This document shows, one piece after another, positions 26,471 to 34,236 of a stretch of 64,000 bases of DNA (its first letter is position 1; each line of letters begins with the position of its first letter). Position numbers and translations under genes: made by a program. The DNA comes from Bradyrhizobium glycinis (lineage in GTDB: Bacteria; Pseudomonadota; Alphaproteobacteria; Rhizobiales; Xanthobacteraceae). The stretch is taken from contig NZ_JACCHQ010000013.1 in NCBI RefSeq assembly GCF_016031655.1, positions 62,001-126,000 of the forward strand, written 5' to 3'. The notes under the pieces are model-generated. The model was not told the origin of the DNA and searched no databases. It worked only from the letters and a program-made list of their open reading frames with translations.

Positions 26471-26686
26471 ATGCGTTCATTGCTGCTCGTTGCTTCTGCG
26501 CTCCTCGCCTTCGCCGCCACCATGACCTTTGAGGCCACCGACGCTAATGCGGTGGTGTGCGCCCGAGGCGTCGTTCGCGCCGGTTGCGCTGGCCCGAACG
26601 CGGCCGTGGTCGTCCGCAAGCCGGTGCCGGCGGTCCGCTGCACCAGGGTTCTGGTGAACGGGGTCTATGTAAAGCGCTGCGTCTGA
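26471..26686 (+). CDS. Small exported cysteine-containing protein
   Basis: 71 aa: signal peptide MRSLLLVASALLAFAATMTF ending near ANA, and a short mature part with four Cys (VVCARGVVRAGCAGPN and VRCTRVLVNGVYVKRCV). GGAGGACAAC precedes the ATG, a good ribosome site. The size and Cys pairs suggest a disulfide-bonded periplasmic or cell-surface peptide. I do not recognise a function. Confidence 0.75.
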   Translation: MRSLLLVASALLAFAATMTFEATDANAVVCARGVVRAGCAGPNAAVVVRKPVPAVRCTRVLVNGVYVKRCV

Positions 26687-26834
26687 CCCCCGGTGGCCAA
26701 TCCGCCCCGGTTTGGCTATGATTCGCACCTGACGGTTTCGGACCCGCAAGAGCGTGTCCGGACACGTGCTTTGACGTGCCGCGCGCTGCCGATAATTCTG
26801 CTGGCGCCGGACGCCGGAGCACATTAGTCTACCC

Positions 26835-26858
26835 CTAGATAGTAAGTATACTGTCAAT
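26835..26858 (+). promoter_or_regulatory. Operator/-10 site upstream of the aryl-CoA hydroxylase gene
   Basis: 24 bp, CTAGATAGTA then AGTATACTGTCAAT-type sequence, identical at 22 of 24 positions with the site at 31156-31179. The palindromic core AGTATACT contains a -10-like TATACT at 26847-26852. It ends 14 bp before the TTG start. It is probably bound by the MarR protein encoded at 29873-30385 (inference). Confidence 0.75.
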
Positions 26859-26872
26859 TAGGGAGGCAGACG

Positions 26873-28036
26873 TTGCGGATCGCCGTGATTGGCGGGGGGC
26901 CTGGTGGGCTCTACTTCGCCTATCTCTGGAAGAAGCGTCACCCCGAGGATCAGGTCGACCTGTTCGAACAGAACCCGGCCGACGCGACCTGGGGCTTTGG
27001 CGTCGTGTTCTCCGACCAGGCGCTGGAGTTCCTGCGCGCGGATGACCCCGAGACGGTCGATGCGATCGCCCCGCACATGGAGAGCTGGGAGAACATCACG
27101 CTGAACCTTCACGGCGACAGCGTCGCCATCGACGGCGTCGGCTTCTCCTCGATCGGGCGGCTGGAGTTGCTCAAGTTCCTGCAGCAGCGCGCGTTCGATG
27201 TCGGCGTCGCGCCGCGCTTCGACACGCAGATCCAGACGATCGACCAGCTCAACGGCCACGATCTGATCGTCGCCGCCGACGGGCTGAACTCGCTGGTGCG
27301 CCGCGCCTATGAGGGCGATTTCGGCACCTCGCTGTCCTACTCATCCAACAAGTTCGTCTGGTACGGCACCTCGAAACGCTTCGACACGCTGTCGCAGACC
27401 TTCGTGAAGACCGAGCGCGGCGCCTTCAACGCCCATCACTACCGCTATTCGCCGACCATGAGTACCTTCCTGGTCGAATGCGATCACGCCACCTGGCAGG
27501 CCTATGGCTTCGCCTACAAGGACGTCGAGCAGTCCAAGGGCGTCTGCGAGGAGGTGTTCGCCGACACGCTCGGCGGCCATTGTCTCGTCTCCAACAAATC
27601 GGTCTGGCGCAACTTCCCCTGGGTCTGGAACGAGCACTGGTCGTTCAAGAACATGGTGCTGCTCGGGGATGCCCTGCATTCGGCGCATTTCTCGATCGGC
27701 TCGGGCACGCGGCTCGCGATCGAGGACGCCATCGCCCTCGTCAAGGCGCTGGAGTCGGATGCGCATCTTGCGACCGCGCTGCATCGCTATCAGGCCGCGC
27801 GCAAGCCCATCGTGCAGAAGCTCGTCAACGCCGCGCGCACCAGTGCGTTCTGGTACGAACATTTCGCCGAGCACATGAAGCTGCCCCTGATGGACTTCGC
27901 CTACAGCTACATCACCCGCTCCGGCCGCATCGACGATTCCCGGCTGCGTGCGATGTCGCCGGCCTTCATGGCGCGCTACGAGGCGACCAGGAACGGCGGA
28001 GACGGCGCCGAACACAACGGCGGAGATGCGGCATGA
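26873..28036 (+). CDS. FAD-dependent aromatic hydroxylase, salicylyl-CoA 5-hydroxylase-like
   Basis: 387 aa group A flavin monooxygenase. The FAD fold is IAVIGGGPGGLYFAYLWKK, the DG motif is DLIVAADGLNSLVRRAYEG and the GD motif is MVLLGDALHSAHFSIGSGT. It looks like the N-terminal monooxygenase half of aminobenzoyl-CoA monooxygenase/reductases and like salicylyl-CoA 5-hydroxylase, but has no reductase half. With the CoA ligase and gentisate dioxygenase nearby it probably hydroxylates an aryl-CoA (salicylyl-, benzoyl- or 3-hydroxybenzoyl-CoA). The start is TTG at 26873 behind AGGGAGGCAG. The stop overlaps the ligase start by 4 bp (ATGA). Confidence 0.85.
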   Translation: MRIAVIGGGPGGLYFAYLWKKRHPEDQVDLFEQNPADATWGFGVVFSDQALEFLRADDPETVDAIAPHMESWENITLNLHGDSVAIDGVGFSSIGRLELLKFLQQRAFDVGVAPRFDTQIQTIDQLNGHDLIVAADGLNSLVRRAYEGDFGTSLSYSSNKFVWYGTSKRFDTLSQTFVKTERGAFNAHHYRYSPTMSTFLVECDHATWQAYGFAYKDVEQSKGVCEEVFADTLGGHCLVSNKSVWRNFPWVWNEHWSFKNMVLLGDALHSAHFSIGSGTRLAIEDAIALVKALESDAHLATALHRYQAARKPIVQKLVNAARTSAFWYEHFAEHMKLPLMDFAYSYITRSGRIDDSRLRAMSPAFMARYEATRNGGDGAEHNGGDAA

Positions 28037-29646
28037 GCCACGACATCCGTGACCAGGTGCCCGCGGACAGCGAAGGCGCGCGCGAGATCGGCTTTGCCGT
28101 TCCCGACATCTACAATGCCGGCCGCGTGCTGTTCGACAATCTCGGCAAGGGCCGCGGCGACAAGCTCGCGCTCCTGGGGCCGGCAGGCGCGCGCACTTAT
28201 GCCGAGCTCTGCGCGGAGGCCTGCCGCTGGGGCAACGGTTTGGCTTCGCTTGGCCTTGCTCGCGGCGATCGCGTGCTGTTGTTTCTCGACGACACGCCGG
28301 CCTACCCCGCTGCCTTCTTCGGCGCGGTGCGCGCCGGCTTCGTGCCGCTGCTGATCAACACGTTGACGCCGCCGGACCTGTTGCAGTTCTATCTCTCCGA
28401 TTCCGGCGCGAGCGTCGCGGTGGCGGATGCAGAATTCGCGGCGCGCTTCAATGCCGAGGCTTGCAAGGAGACGAAGCTGCAGACGCTGATCGTCGCCAAT
28501 GGCGCGGCCGGCGAGCACGCGGCGCCGCGGGCGCTCGCGGCGGCGAGCTGGCTCGCGCAGTTTCCGACCGAGCTTCCGGAAGCGCCCACGCAGCGCGACG
28601 AAATGGCGTTCTGGATGTACTCCTCCGGCTCGACCGGACGGCCCAAGGGCATCGTTCACCTGCAGCACGACATGGCCTACAGCGATGCCGCCTTTGCGCG
28701 GAACGTGCTGAAGCTGACGCCCGACGACATCTGCTTCTCGGTGCCGAAGATCTTCTTCGCCTACGGCTTCGGCAATTCCGTCACCTTCCCATTCGCGGCC
28801 GGCGCCGCAACGCTGCTGCTGCCGGGCCAGCCGAAGCCGGCCTCGATCTTCGCGGCGATCGAGCAGTATAAGCCGACGGTCTTCTTCGGCCTGCCGACGC
28901 TGTACACCGCGCTGACCAAGGCAGAGGGCGCGGAGAAGACGGATTTCTCGTCGCTGCGCATGGCGCTCTCCGCCGCCGAGGTGCTCTCGGCCGAGGTCTT
29001 CAACGGCTGGAAGACGCTCACAGGACTTGAAATCATCGAAGGCCTCGGCTCGACCGAGGTGCTGCACATCTATCTCTCCAACCGGCCCGAGCGGAAGAAG
29101 CTCGGCGCCGCGGGCCTGCGCGTCCCCGGCTACGAGGTCGCGCTGCGCGACAAGGACGGCCGCGACGTCGGCGACAACGAGGAAGGGATTCTGTGGGTGC
29201 GCGGCGATTCCAACACGCCGCTGTACTGGAACCGGCCGGACAAATCCGCCGAGACGATTCGCGAGGGCGGCTGGATCTACACCGGTGATCGCTTCGTGCG
29301 GGATGCCGACGGCTTCCACTTCTTCCGCGGCCGCGCCGACGATCTCATCAAGATCTCCGGCCAGTGGGTCTATCCGCTCGAGGTGGAGCTGTGTCTCGCC
29401 GATCACCCCGACATCCGCGAATGCGCGGTGTTCGCCGCCGAGCTGCCGGACCGTCGCATGACACTGAAGGCGGTGGTGGTGATGAATAACCGTGCGGTCG
29501 ACCAGAGTGAGGCGACGCGCAAGCTGCAGGACTATGTCAAGGGCAAGCTGCTGCCGTACAAATATCCGCGCGAGGTGGTCTTCATGGACGAGCTGCCGAA
29601 GACCGGCACGGGGAAGATCGATCGGCAGGCGTTGTTGAGGATGTGA
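28033..29646 (+). CDS. Benzoate/salicylate--CoA ligase family enzyme
   Basis: 537 aa adenylate-forming ligase of the benzoate-CoA ligase family. It has the P-loop MYSSGSTGRPKGIVHLQHD, GLGSTEVLHIYLSN, the hinge region YTGDRFVRDADGFHFFRGRA with DDLIKISGQWVYPLEVE, and the catalytic Lys in PKTGTGKIDRQALL. It activates an aromatic carboxylate to its CoA thioester with ATP. The gene follows the flavin hydroxylase with an ATGA overlap. The two probably work in series: ligase first, then ring hydroxylation of the CoA ester. Exact acid specificity cannot be read. Confidence 0.9.
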   Translation: MSHDIRDQVPADSEGAREIGFAVPDIYNAGRVLFDNLGKGRGDKLALLGPAGARTYAELCAEACRWGNGLASLGLARGDRVLLFLDDTPAYPAAFFGAVRAGFVPLLINTLTPPDLLQFYLSDSGASVAVADAEFAARFNAEACKETKLQTLIVANGAAGEHAAPRALAAASWLAQFPTELPEAPTQRDEMAFWMYSSGSTGRPKGIVHLQHDMAYSDAAFARNVLKLTPDDICFSVPKIFFAYGFGNSVTFPFAAGAATLLLPGQPKPASIFAAIEQYKPTVFFGLPTLYTALTKAEGAEKTDFSSLRMALSAAEVLSAEVFNGWKTLTGLEIIEGLGSTEVLHIYLSNRPERKKLGAAGLRVPGYEVALRDKDGRDVGDNEEGILWVRGDSNTPLYWNRPDKSAETIREGGWIYTGDRFVRDADGFHFFRGRADDLIKISGQWVYPLEVELCLADHPDIRECAVFAAELPDRRMTLKAVVVMNNRAVDQSEATRKLQDYVKGKLLPYKYPREVVFMDELPKTGTGKIDRQALLRM

Positions 29647-29672
29647 GGCGATAGTGCCGCCACACATTCAGT

Positions 29673-29835
29673 GTCGTCCCGGACAAGCGCGCCTCAAGCG
29701 CGCGCCGATCCGGGACCCATAGCCACAGGCGGACGTGGTTGCGGGGACTCGGAGTTATCTTTTCGCGCCCAACTCCTTCCTGTGGTTATGGGTCCCGGAT
29801 CTGCGCTCCGCTTCGCGGCGCTTGTCCGGGACGAC
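29673..29835. repeat. Palindromic intergenic repeat, family B (copy 3)
   Basis: Starts GTCGTCCCGGACAAGCGCGC and ends GGCGCTTGTCCGGGACGAC, with GATCCGGGACCCATAGCCAC and CTGTGGTTATGGGTCCCGG inside. It lies between the convergent CoA-ligase and MarR genes. Confidence 0.8.
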
Positions 29836-29872
29836 AGTGAGAATGAGGCGCCAGCACAGCCTCACACCACCC

Positions 29873-30385
29873 TCACCCACCCTTCCCCAGATGCTCCAGC
29901 GCGTCCTCGGCACGCAGCGGCACGCGGGAGGCCTCGTTGTTGAGATCGACCAGCTGCGCCAGCAGACCCATCAGCGCCTTGCGGTCGGCGGGCTTGAGCG
30001 GCTCCAGCATCCGCCCTTGCGCGCGCTCGACGGCGGGGATGATCTCGCGCAGGATCGCAGCGCCGGACTTGGTCAGATAGAGCAGCTTGATCCGCTTGTC
30101 CTCGGGTGCCGGCTTGCGCTCGATATAGGCCTTGGCCTGCAGCCGTTCGATCACGCTGCCGAGCGTCGAGCGGTCGAAGGCGATCACCGCCGACAGCCGC
30201 GTCGCGTCGATGCCGGGATGGGTGTGGATTGCGACCAGCGCGGCATATTGCACCGGGGTGAGGTCGAACGCCTTGCACTCCTCCATGAAGATCGAGACCG
30301 CGATCTGCTGCATGCGCCGGAACAGATAGCCCGGCGCGGCATAGACCGCGTCCATCGCGATCGGAAGAAGAGGCTTACTCGGCAT
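29873..30385 (-). CDS. MarR-family transcriptional regulator of the aryl-CoA/gentisate genes
   Basis: 170 aa. The winged helix-turn-helix can be read as LTPVQYAALVAIHTHPGID, TRLSAVIAFDRSTLGSVIER and the wing KPAPEDKRIKLLYLTKSGAA, the standard MarR layout. MarR proteins often bind palindromes and release them when an aromatic acid or its CoA ester binds. The gene starts at 30385, inside the last 11 bp of the GST gene, so the two are co-transcribed. The likely targets are the matching operators at 26835 and 31156. Confidence 0.9.
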   Translation of the reverse strand: MPSKPLLPIAMDAVYAAPGYLFRRMQQIAVSIFMEECKAFDLTPVQYAALVAIHTHPGIDATRLSAVIAFDRSTLGSVIERLQAKAYIERKPAPEDKRIKLLYLTKSGAAILREIIPAVERAQGRMLEPLKPADRKALMGLLAQLVDLNNEASRVPLRAEDALEHLGKGG

Positions 30386-31007
30386 CGGGTTGCTTCTCCG
30401 GTGCGGCATCGGCAAACGCCGGCAGCGCCTTGGCGGCGGCCTCCGCCTGGAGCAGACGGGGATAGGCGGAGACATCGACGCCGAAGCGGCGCGCATTGCC
30501 GAGCTGCGGCACGAGGCAGAGATCGGCCAGCGTCGGAGCATCGCCGAAGCAGAACGGACCCGGCTCGGCCTTGATCAGCGTCTCGCAGGCCGACAGGCCC
30601 TCGCGATTGACCCAGGCGGCCCAGTCCTGAACTTTCTCCTCGGGCAGGCCGAGCTCGCGCAGCCGCGCCAGCACCTTCAGGTTCTGCACCGGATGGGTGT
30701 CGCAGGCGATCGCCAGCGCGAAGGCGCGCACCTTGGCGCGGCGCAGCGGATCTTTCGGCAGCAGCGGTGGATTGGGATGGGTCTCGTCGAGCCATTCGAT
30801 GATGGCCACCGATTGCGTCAGCACTCCTCCCGCATCATCCTCCAGCGTCGGCACCAGGCCTTGCGGGTTGATGGCGAGATAGCTGGGCGCGCATTGCTCG
30901 CCCTTGCGCAAATGATGCGGCAGATGCTCGGCGCCGAGCCCCTTGAGGTTCAGCGCGATCCGCACGCGGTAGGCGGCGCTGGAGCGGAAATAGCCGTGCA
31001 GCTTCAT
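30375..31007 (-). CDS. maiA: Zeta-class glutathione S-transferase: maleylpyruvate/maleylacetoacetate isomerase
   Basis: 210 aa. The N-terminus MKLHGYFRSSAAYRVRIALN contains the SS(A/C)xxRVRIAL motif of zeta-class GSTs, with Ser as the glutathione-activating residue. NPQGLVPTLEDDAG and LTQSVAIIEWLDETHPNPPL complete the thioredoxin-like domain. In gentisate breakdown this enzyme class isomerises maleylpyruvate to fumarylpyruvate using glutathione. That role fits the gentisate dioxygenase gene across the divergent promoter. It overlaps the MarR gene by 11 bp. Confidence 0.9.
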   Translation of the reverse strand: MKLHGYFRSSAAYRVRIALNLKGLGAEHLPHHLRKGEQCAPSYLAINPQGLVPTLEDDAGGVLTQSVAIIEWLDETHPNPPLLPKDPLRRAKVRAFALAIACDTHPVQNLKVLARLRELGLPEEKVQDWAAWVNREGLSACETLIKAEPGPFCFGDAPTLADLCLVPQLGNARRFGVDVSAYPRLLQAEAAAKALPAFADAAPEKQPDAE

Positions 31008-31027
31008 GGAGAGCCCTCCCTGTCTGT

Positions 31028-31122
31028 TATTCCGGGGCTCGCGAAGCGAGAGCCCGGAATCCATACTCCCGATCGTGGGTATGGATTCCGGGCTCGACGC
31101 TGGCGCGTCGCCCCGGAATGAC
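31028..31122. repeat. Palindromic intergenic repeat, family C (copy 1)
   Basis: ATTCCGGGGCTCGCGAAGCG with GAGCCCGGAATCCATA, mirrored by TATGGATTCCGGGCTC and CGCCCCGGAATGAC. It lies in the divergent region just upstream of the GST start and before the gentisate promoter. Confidence 0.75.
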
Positions 31123-31144
31123 GATCTTGTATGTCATCCGTCAC

Positions 31145-31173
31145 ATTGACGCTACCTAGATCGTCAGTATACT
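31145..31173 (+). promoter_or_regulatory. Sigma-70-type promoter of the gentisate dioxygenase gene
   Basis: -35 TTGACG at 31145-31150, a 17-bp spacer and -10 TATACT at 31168-31173, 33 bp upstream of the ATG at 31206. The -10 lies within the palindromic operator core, so binding of a repressor would block RNA polymerase. Confidence 0.7.
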
Positions 31174-31179
31174 GTCAAT
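31156..31179. promoter_or_regulatory. Operator in the divergent GST-MarR / gentisate dioxygenase region
   Basis: Second copy of the 24-bp element, 22/24 identical to 26835-26858. Here the core CAGTATACTG is a perfect 10-bp palindrome. The wider 22-bp stretch (31159-31180) is an imperfect palindrome mismatched at two base pairs only. It sits between the two divergent starts and could control both. The MarR protein is the obvious candidate binder. Confidence 0.75.
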
Positions 31180-31205
31180 CAACAAAACGACCGGGAGCCG
31201 CAACC

Positions 31206-32246
31206 ATGGAAGCCGTGACCAAGACGCCGGAACGCGAGGCGTTCTACAAGAAGATCGACGGCGAAAACCTCACCGCGCTGTGGACGGTGATGAGCGACCT
31301 GATCACGCCGGAGCCGAAAAGCGCGTGCCGGCCGCACCTCTGGAAGTTCGACGTCATCCGCGACTACATGCTCGAAGCCGGCAAGCTGATCACGGCCAAG
31401 GAAGCCGAGCGGCGCGTGTTGGTGCTGGAGAACCCGGGGCTGCGCGGGCAATCCAAGATCACGACCTCGCTCTATGCCGGCGTCCAGATGGTGGTGCCCG
31501 GCGATGTCGCGCCCGCACACCGGCACAGCCAGTCGGCGCTGCGCTTCGTGCTCGAAGGCAAGGGCGCCCACACCGCGGTCGACGGCGAGCGCACCGCGAT
31601 GGAGCCTGGCGACTTCATCATCACGCCGTCGATGACCTGGCACGATCATTCCAACGAGACCGATCAGCCGATGTTCTGGCTCGACGGCCTCGACATCCCC
31701 CTGGTGCAGTTCTTCGACTGCTCCTTTGCCGAAGGCGCGAAGGAAGATCAGCAGAAGATCACCAAGCCCGCGGGCGACAGCTTTGCCCGCTACGGCCACA
31801 ACCTCTTGCCCGTCGACGTGAAGCGGAGCTCGAAGACTTCGCCGATCTTCAGCTATCCCTATGCCTACACGCGCGAGGCGCTGGAGAAAGCCAGGACGCG
31901 CCAGGAATGGGACGCCTGCCACGGCCTCAAGCTGAAGTTCAGCAATCCCGAGACCGGCGATTTCGCGATGCCGACCATCGGCACCTTCATCCAGCTGCTG
32001 CCGAAGGGTTTTGGCACCGCGCGCTATCGTTCGACGGACGCAACGGTGTTCTGCCCGATCGAGGGCAAGGGCCGCAGCCGCATCGGCAATACGGTGTTCG
32101 AATGGGGCCCGCGCGATCTGTTCGTGGTGCCGAGCTGGCATTGGCTGACGCACGAGGCTGATGATGACGCCGTGCTGTTCAGCTTCTCGGATCGGCCGGT
32201 GCAGCAGAAGCTGGATCTGTTCAGGGAAGATCGCGGCAACGCGTGA
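31206..32246 (+). CDS. Gentisate 1,2-dioxygenase
   Basis: 346 aa bicupin ring-cleaving dioxygenase. The first cupin has the Fe-binding His pair in PAHRHSQSALRFVLEGKGAH and MEPGDFIITPSMTWHDHSNE. The second cupin covers ATVFCPIEGKGRSRIGNTVF and VVPSWHWLTHEADDDAVLF. It cleaves gentisate to maleylpyruvate with O2 and Fe(II). The ATG at 31206 follows GGGAG at a good distance. It is divergent from the GST-MarR pair and shares its operator with the hydroxylase-ligase operon. Confidence 0.92.
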   Translation: MEAVTKTPEREAFYKKIDGENLTALWTVMSDLITPEPKSACRPHLWKFDVIRDYMLEAGKLITAKEAERRVLVLENPGLRGQSKITTSLYAGVQMVVPGDVAPAHRHSQSALRFVLEGKGAHTAVDGERTAMEPGDFIITPSMTWHDHSNETDQPMFWLDGLDIPLVQFFDCSFAEGAKEDQQKITKPAGDSFARYGHNLLPVDVKRSSKTSPIFSYPYAYTREALEKARTRQEWDACHGLKLKFSNPETGDFAMPTIGTFIQLLPKGFGTARYRSTDATVFCPIEGKGRSRIGNTVFEWGPRDLFVVPSWHWLTHEADDDAVLFSFSDRPVQQKLDLFREDRGNA

Positions 32247-32253
32247 CGGTCTC

Positions 32254-32343
32254 GTAGGGTGGATTAGCCGAAGGCGTAATCCACTATCCGCTCCTCTGCG
32301 GTGAAGTGAGGTGGTGGATTACGCTTCGCTAATCCACCCTACG
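32254..32343. repeat. Palindromic intergenic repeat, family D
   Basis: GTAGGGTGGATTAGCCGAAG followed by GCGTAATCCAC, mirrored by GTGGATTACGCTTCGCTAAT and CCACCCTAC, a long cruciform-type element. It lies between the convergent gentisate dioxygenase and ABC permease genes. Confidence 0.8.
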
Positions 32344-32359
32344 GCGCCGGTGATTGCCG

Positions 32360-33184
32360 CTACCGCCAGTGCAACAGCCGCATCTCCAGCCAGCCGATCA
32401 CCTTCCCGACCACGAGGCCGAACACCGACAGGATCACGACGCCGGCGAGCAGCTGATCGGTCTGCATCAGGTTGCCGGCCTGCAGCACGAAGGCGCCGAT
32501 GCCGTATTGGGCTCCGATCATCTCGGCGCTGACGACCAGCAGCAGCGCGACGGAGGCGGTGATGCGGAAGCCGGCGAGGATCGCCGGCAGCGCGCCCGGC
32601 CAGATCACCTTGCGCACGATGGTGGCAAACGGAACGTTGAAACTCTGCGCCATGCGGATCAGGTTGCGCGGCACGGCATCGACGCCGCTATAGACCGAGA
32701 TCGCGGTCGAGAAGAACACCCCTAACGCAATGGTCGCGATCTTCGGCTCTTCGCCGATGCCGAGCCAGAGAATGAGCAGCGGCAGCAGCGCGATCTTCGG
32801 AATCGGAAACAGCGCCGAGATGAAGGTGATGCCGACGCTGCGCGCGAGTCGCGACAGGCCGATGGCGAAGCCGACGGCGACGCCGGCCGCCGTTCCCAAG
32901 AGCCAGCCGACGCCGATCCGCAGCAGCGAGGCCGAAACATGCTGCCAGAGTGCGCCGGAGACCGCGAGCTGATAGATCGCGCGGACAATTGCGGAAGGAG
33001 TCGGCAGAAACAGCGCATTGACGAGGCCGGCGCTGCCGGCGGCCTGCCAGATCGCGATGACGAGGCCGAGCGCGATCCAGCCGCCATACCTGCTCGACGC
33101 AGGAACGAAACCGGCGCCACGAAAGTGGACGCGCCGTGTCGGCTCGTTCTTGGCCGTCGTGTCCGTTGCCGCGCGATCAAGCAT
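32360..33184 (-). CDS. ABC transporter permease, NitT/TauT family
   Basis: 274 aa permease with about six hydrophobic segments (GGWIALGLVIAIWQAAGSAG, VGWLLGTAAGVAVGFAIGLS) and the cytoplasmic coupling loop KVIWPGALPAILAGFRITAS. It is the last gene of a minus-strand operon after binding protein and ATPase. The ATG at 33184 overlaps the ATPase end by 8 bp. It ends beside the gentisate dioxygenase, which hints at aromatic acid uptake, though the family also carries nitrate, sulfonates and pyrimidines. Confidence 0.9.
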   Translation of the reverse strand: MLDRAATDTTAKNEPTRRVHFRGAGFVPASSRYGGWIALGLVIAIWQAAGSAGLVNALFLPTPSAIVRAIYQLAVSGALWQHVSASLLRIGVGWLLGTAAGVAVGFAIGLSRLARSVGITFISALFPIPKIALLPLLILWLGIGEEPKIATIALGVFFSTAISVYSGVDAVPRNLIRMAQSFNVPFATIVRKVIWPGALPAILAGFRITASVALLLVVSAEMIGAQYGIGAFVLQAGNLMQTDQLLAGVVILSVFGLVVGKVIGWLEMRLLHWR

Positions 33185-33950
33185 GCTGGACCTCACGCTC
33201 GGCATCGATCGCCTCGTTGCGGATCAGCGACCAGATCTGATTCTGCAGCGCCAGCAGCTTTTCGCGCGCCGCCGCTTCGCCGCGCGCCGCGCGCGCCATC
33301 GGCACGGTCACGACCTCGCGGATGCGGCCGGGACGCCGCGACAGCACCACGATGCGGTCGGCCAGCCGCGCGGCCTCTTCGAGATTGTGGGTGACGTAGA
33401 CCGCGCCCATGCCGCCATCGGCGAGCAGGCGGATGAAATCCTCCATCAGCAGCTCGCGCGTCTGCGAATCCAGCGCCGAGAGCGGCTCGTCCATCAAGAG
33501 GATCGCGGGCCTCACCGCAAGCGCGCGCGAAATGCCGACGCGCTGGCGCATGCCGCCGGAGAGCTGCTTTGGGTAGGTCTGGCGAAAATCGGTGAGGCCG
33601 GTGCGGCACAAGGCATCCTCGACCAGCGCGCGGCGCTGCGCGGCCGAGAGCTGAGTGTGCAGCAGCGGGAATTCGACATTCTCCTCGACCGTGGCCCAGG
33701 GCAGCAGCGCAAAGTCCTGGAACACGAAGGTCAGCGGATTGAGACTGTCCGCCGGCGGCGCCCCGCGCAGCTCCGGCGCGCCGGAGGTCGGCTGCAAGAG
33801 GCCGCCGAGGATCGACAGGAGCGTGCTCTTGCCGCAGCCGGACGGCCCGACGATCGCCACCACCTCGCCGGCACCGACGGTGAACGAGACGTCGTCGAGC
33901 ACGGCGAGATCGCCGAAACGGTGGGTGATGTGGCTGGCGATCAGGTCCAT
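33177..33950 (-). CDS. ABC transporter ATP-binding protein, NitT/TauT family
   Basis: 257 aa with Walker A GPSGCGKSTLLSILGG, Q-loop FVFQDFALLPW, signature LSGGMRQRVGISRAL, Walker B ILLMDEPLSALD and the switch His in VTHNLEEAARLADR. It couples ATP hydrolysis to the permease that overlaps its 3' end. A family A repeat separates it from the binding-protein gene, just as in the other importer of this window. Confidence 0.92.
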   Translation of the reverse strand: MDLIASHITHRFGDLAVLDDVSFTVGAGEVVAIVGPSGCGKSTLLSILGGLLQPTSGAPELRGAPPADSLNPLTFVFQDFALLPWATVEENVEFPLLHTQLSAAQRRALVEDALCRTGLTDFRQTYPKQLSGGMRQRVGISRALAVRPAILLMDEPLSALDSQTRELLMEDFIRLLADGGMGAVYVTHNLEEAARLADRIVVLSRRPGRIREVVTVPMARAARGEAAAREKLLALQNQIWSLIRNEAIDAEREVQHA

Positions 33951-33969
33951 GCGGCGAACCCGCTCTTTT

Positions 33970-34204
33970 CACCCTCCCCTGGAGGGGGAGGGTCGGCTCG
34001 CATGTAGCGAAGCGAAATGCGGGCCGGGGTGGGGTGACGGTCTGTCCGCAGTGATACCGAGTATGAATGCACGCAAACTTTCGCCGAATGGTTTGACCAA
34101 ACGACGGACGGACCGCCGCCGTGGCTCACCCCACCCCGCTCGCTCCGGACGATGCTACGCATCGCCAGAGCGATCGATCCTCCCCCTCCAGGGGAGGGTG
34201 GCAC
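33970..34204. repeat. Palindromic intergenic repeat, family A-like (copy 5)
   Basis: Left part CACCCTCCCCTGGAGGGGGA with GCGAAGCGAAATGCGGGCCG and GGGGTGGGGTGA. Right part CACCCCACCCCGCTCGCTCC and TCCCCCTCCAGGGGAGGGTG. It is 235 bp long, the largest copy, and lies inside the importer operon between binding protein and ATPase. Confidence 0.72.
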
Positions 34205-34236
34205 ATCGACCGCGGCGAGAGACTGCATCTTCAACA

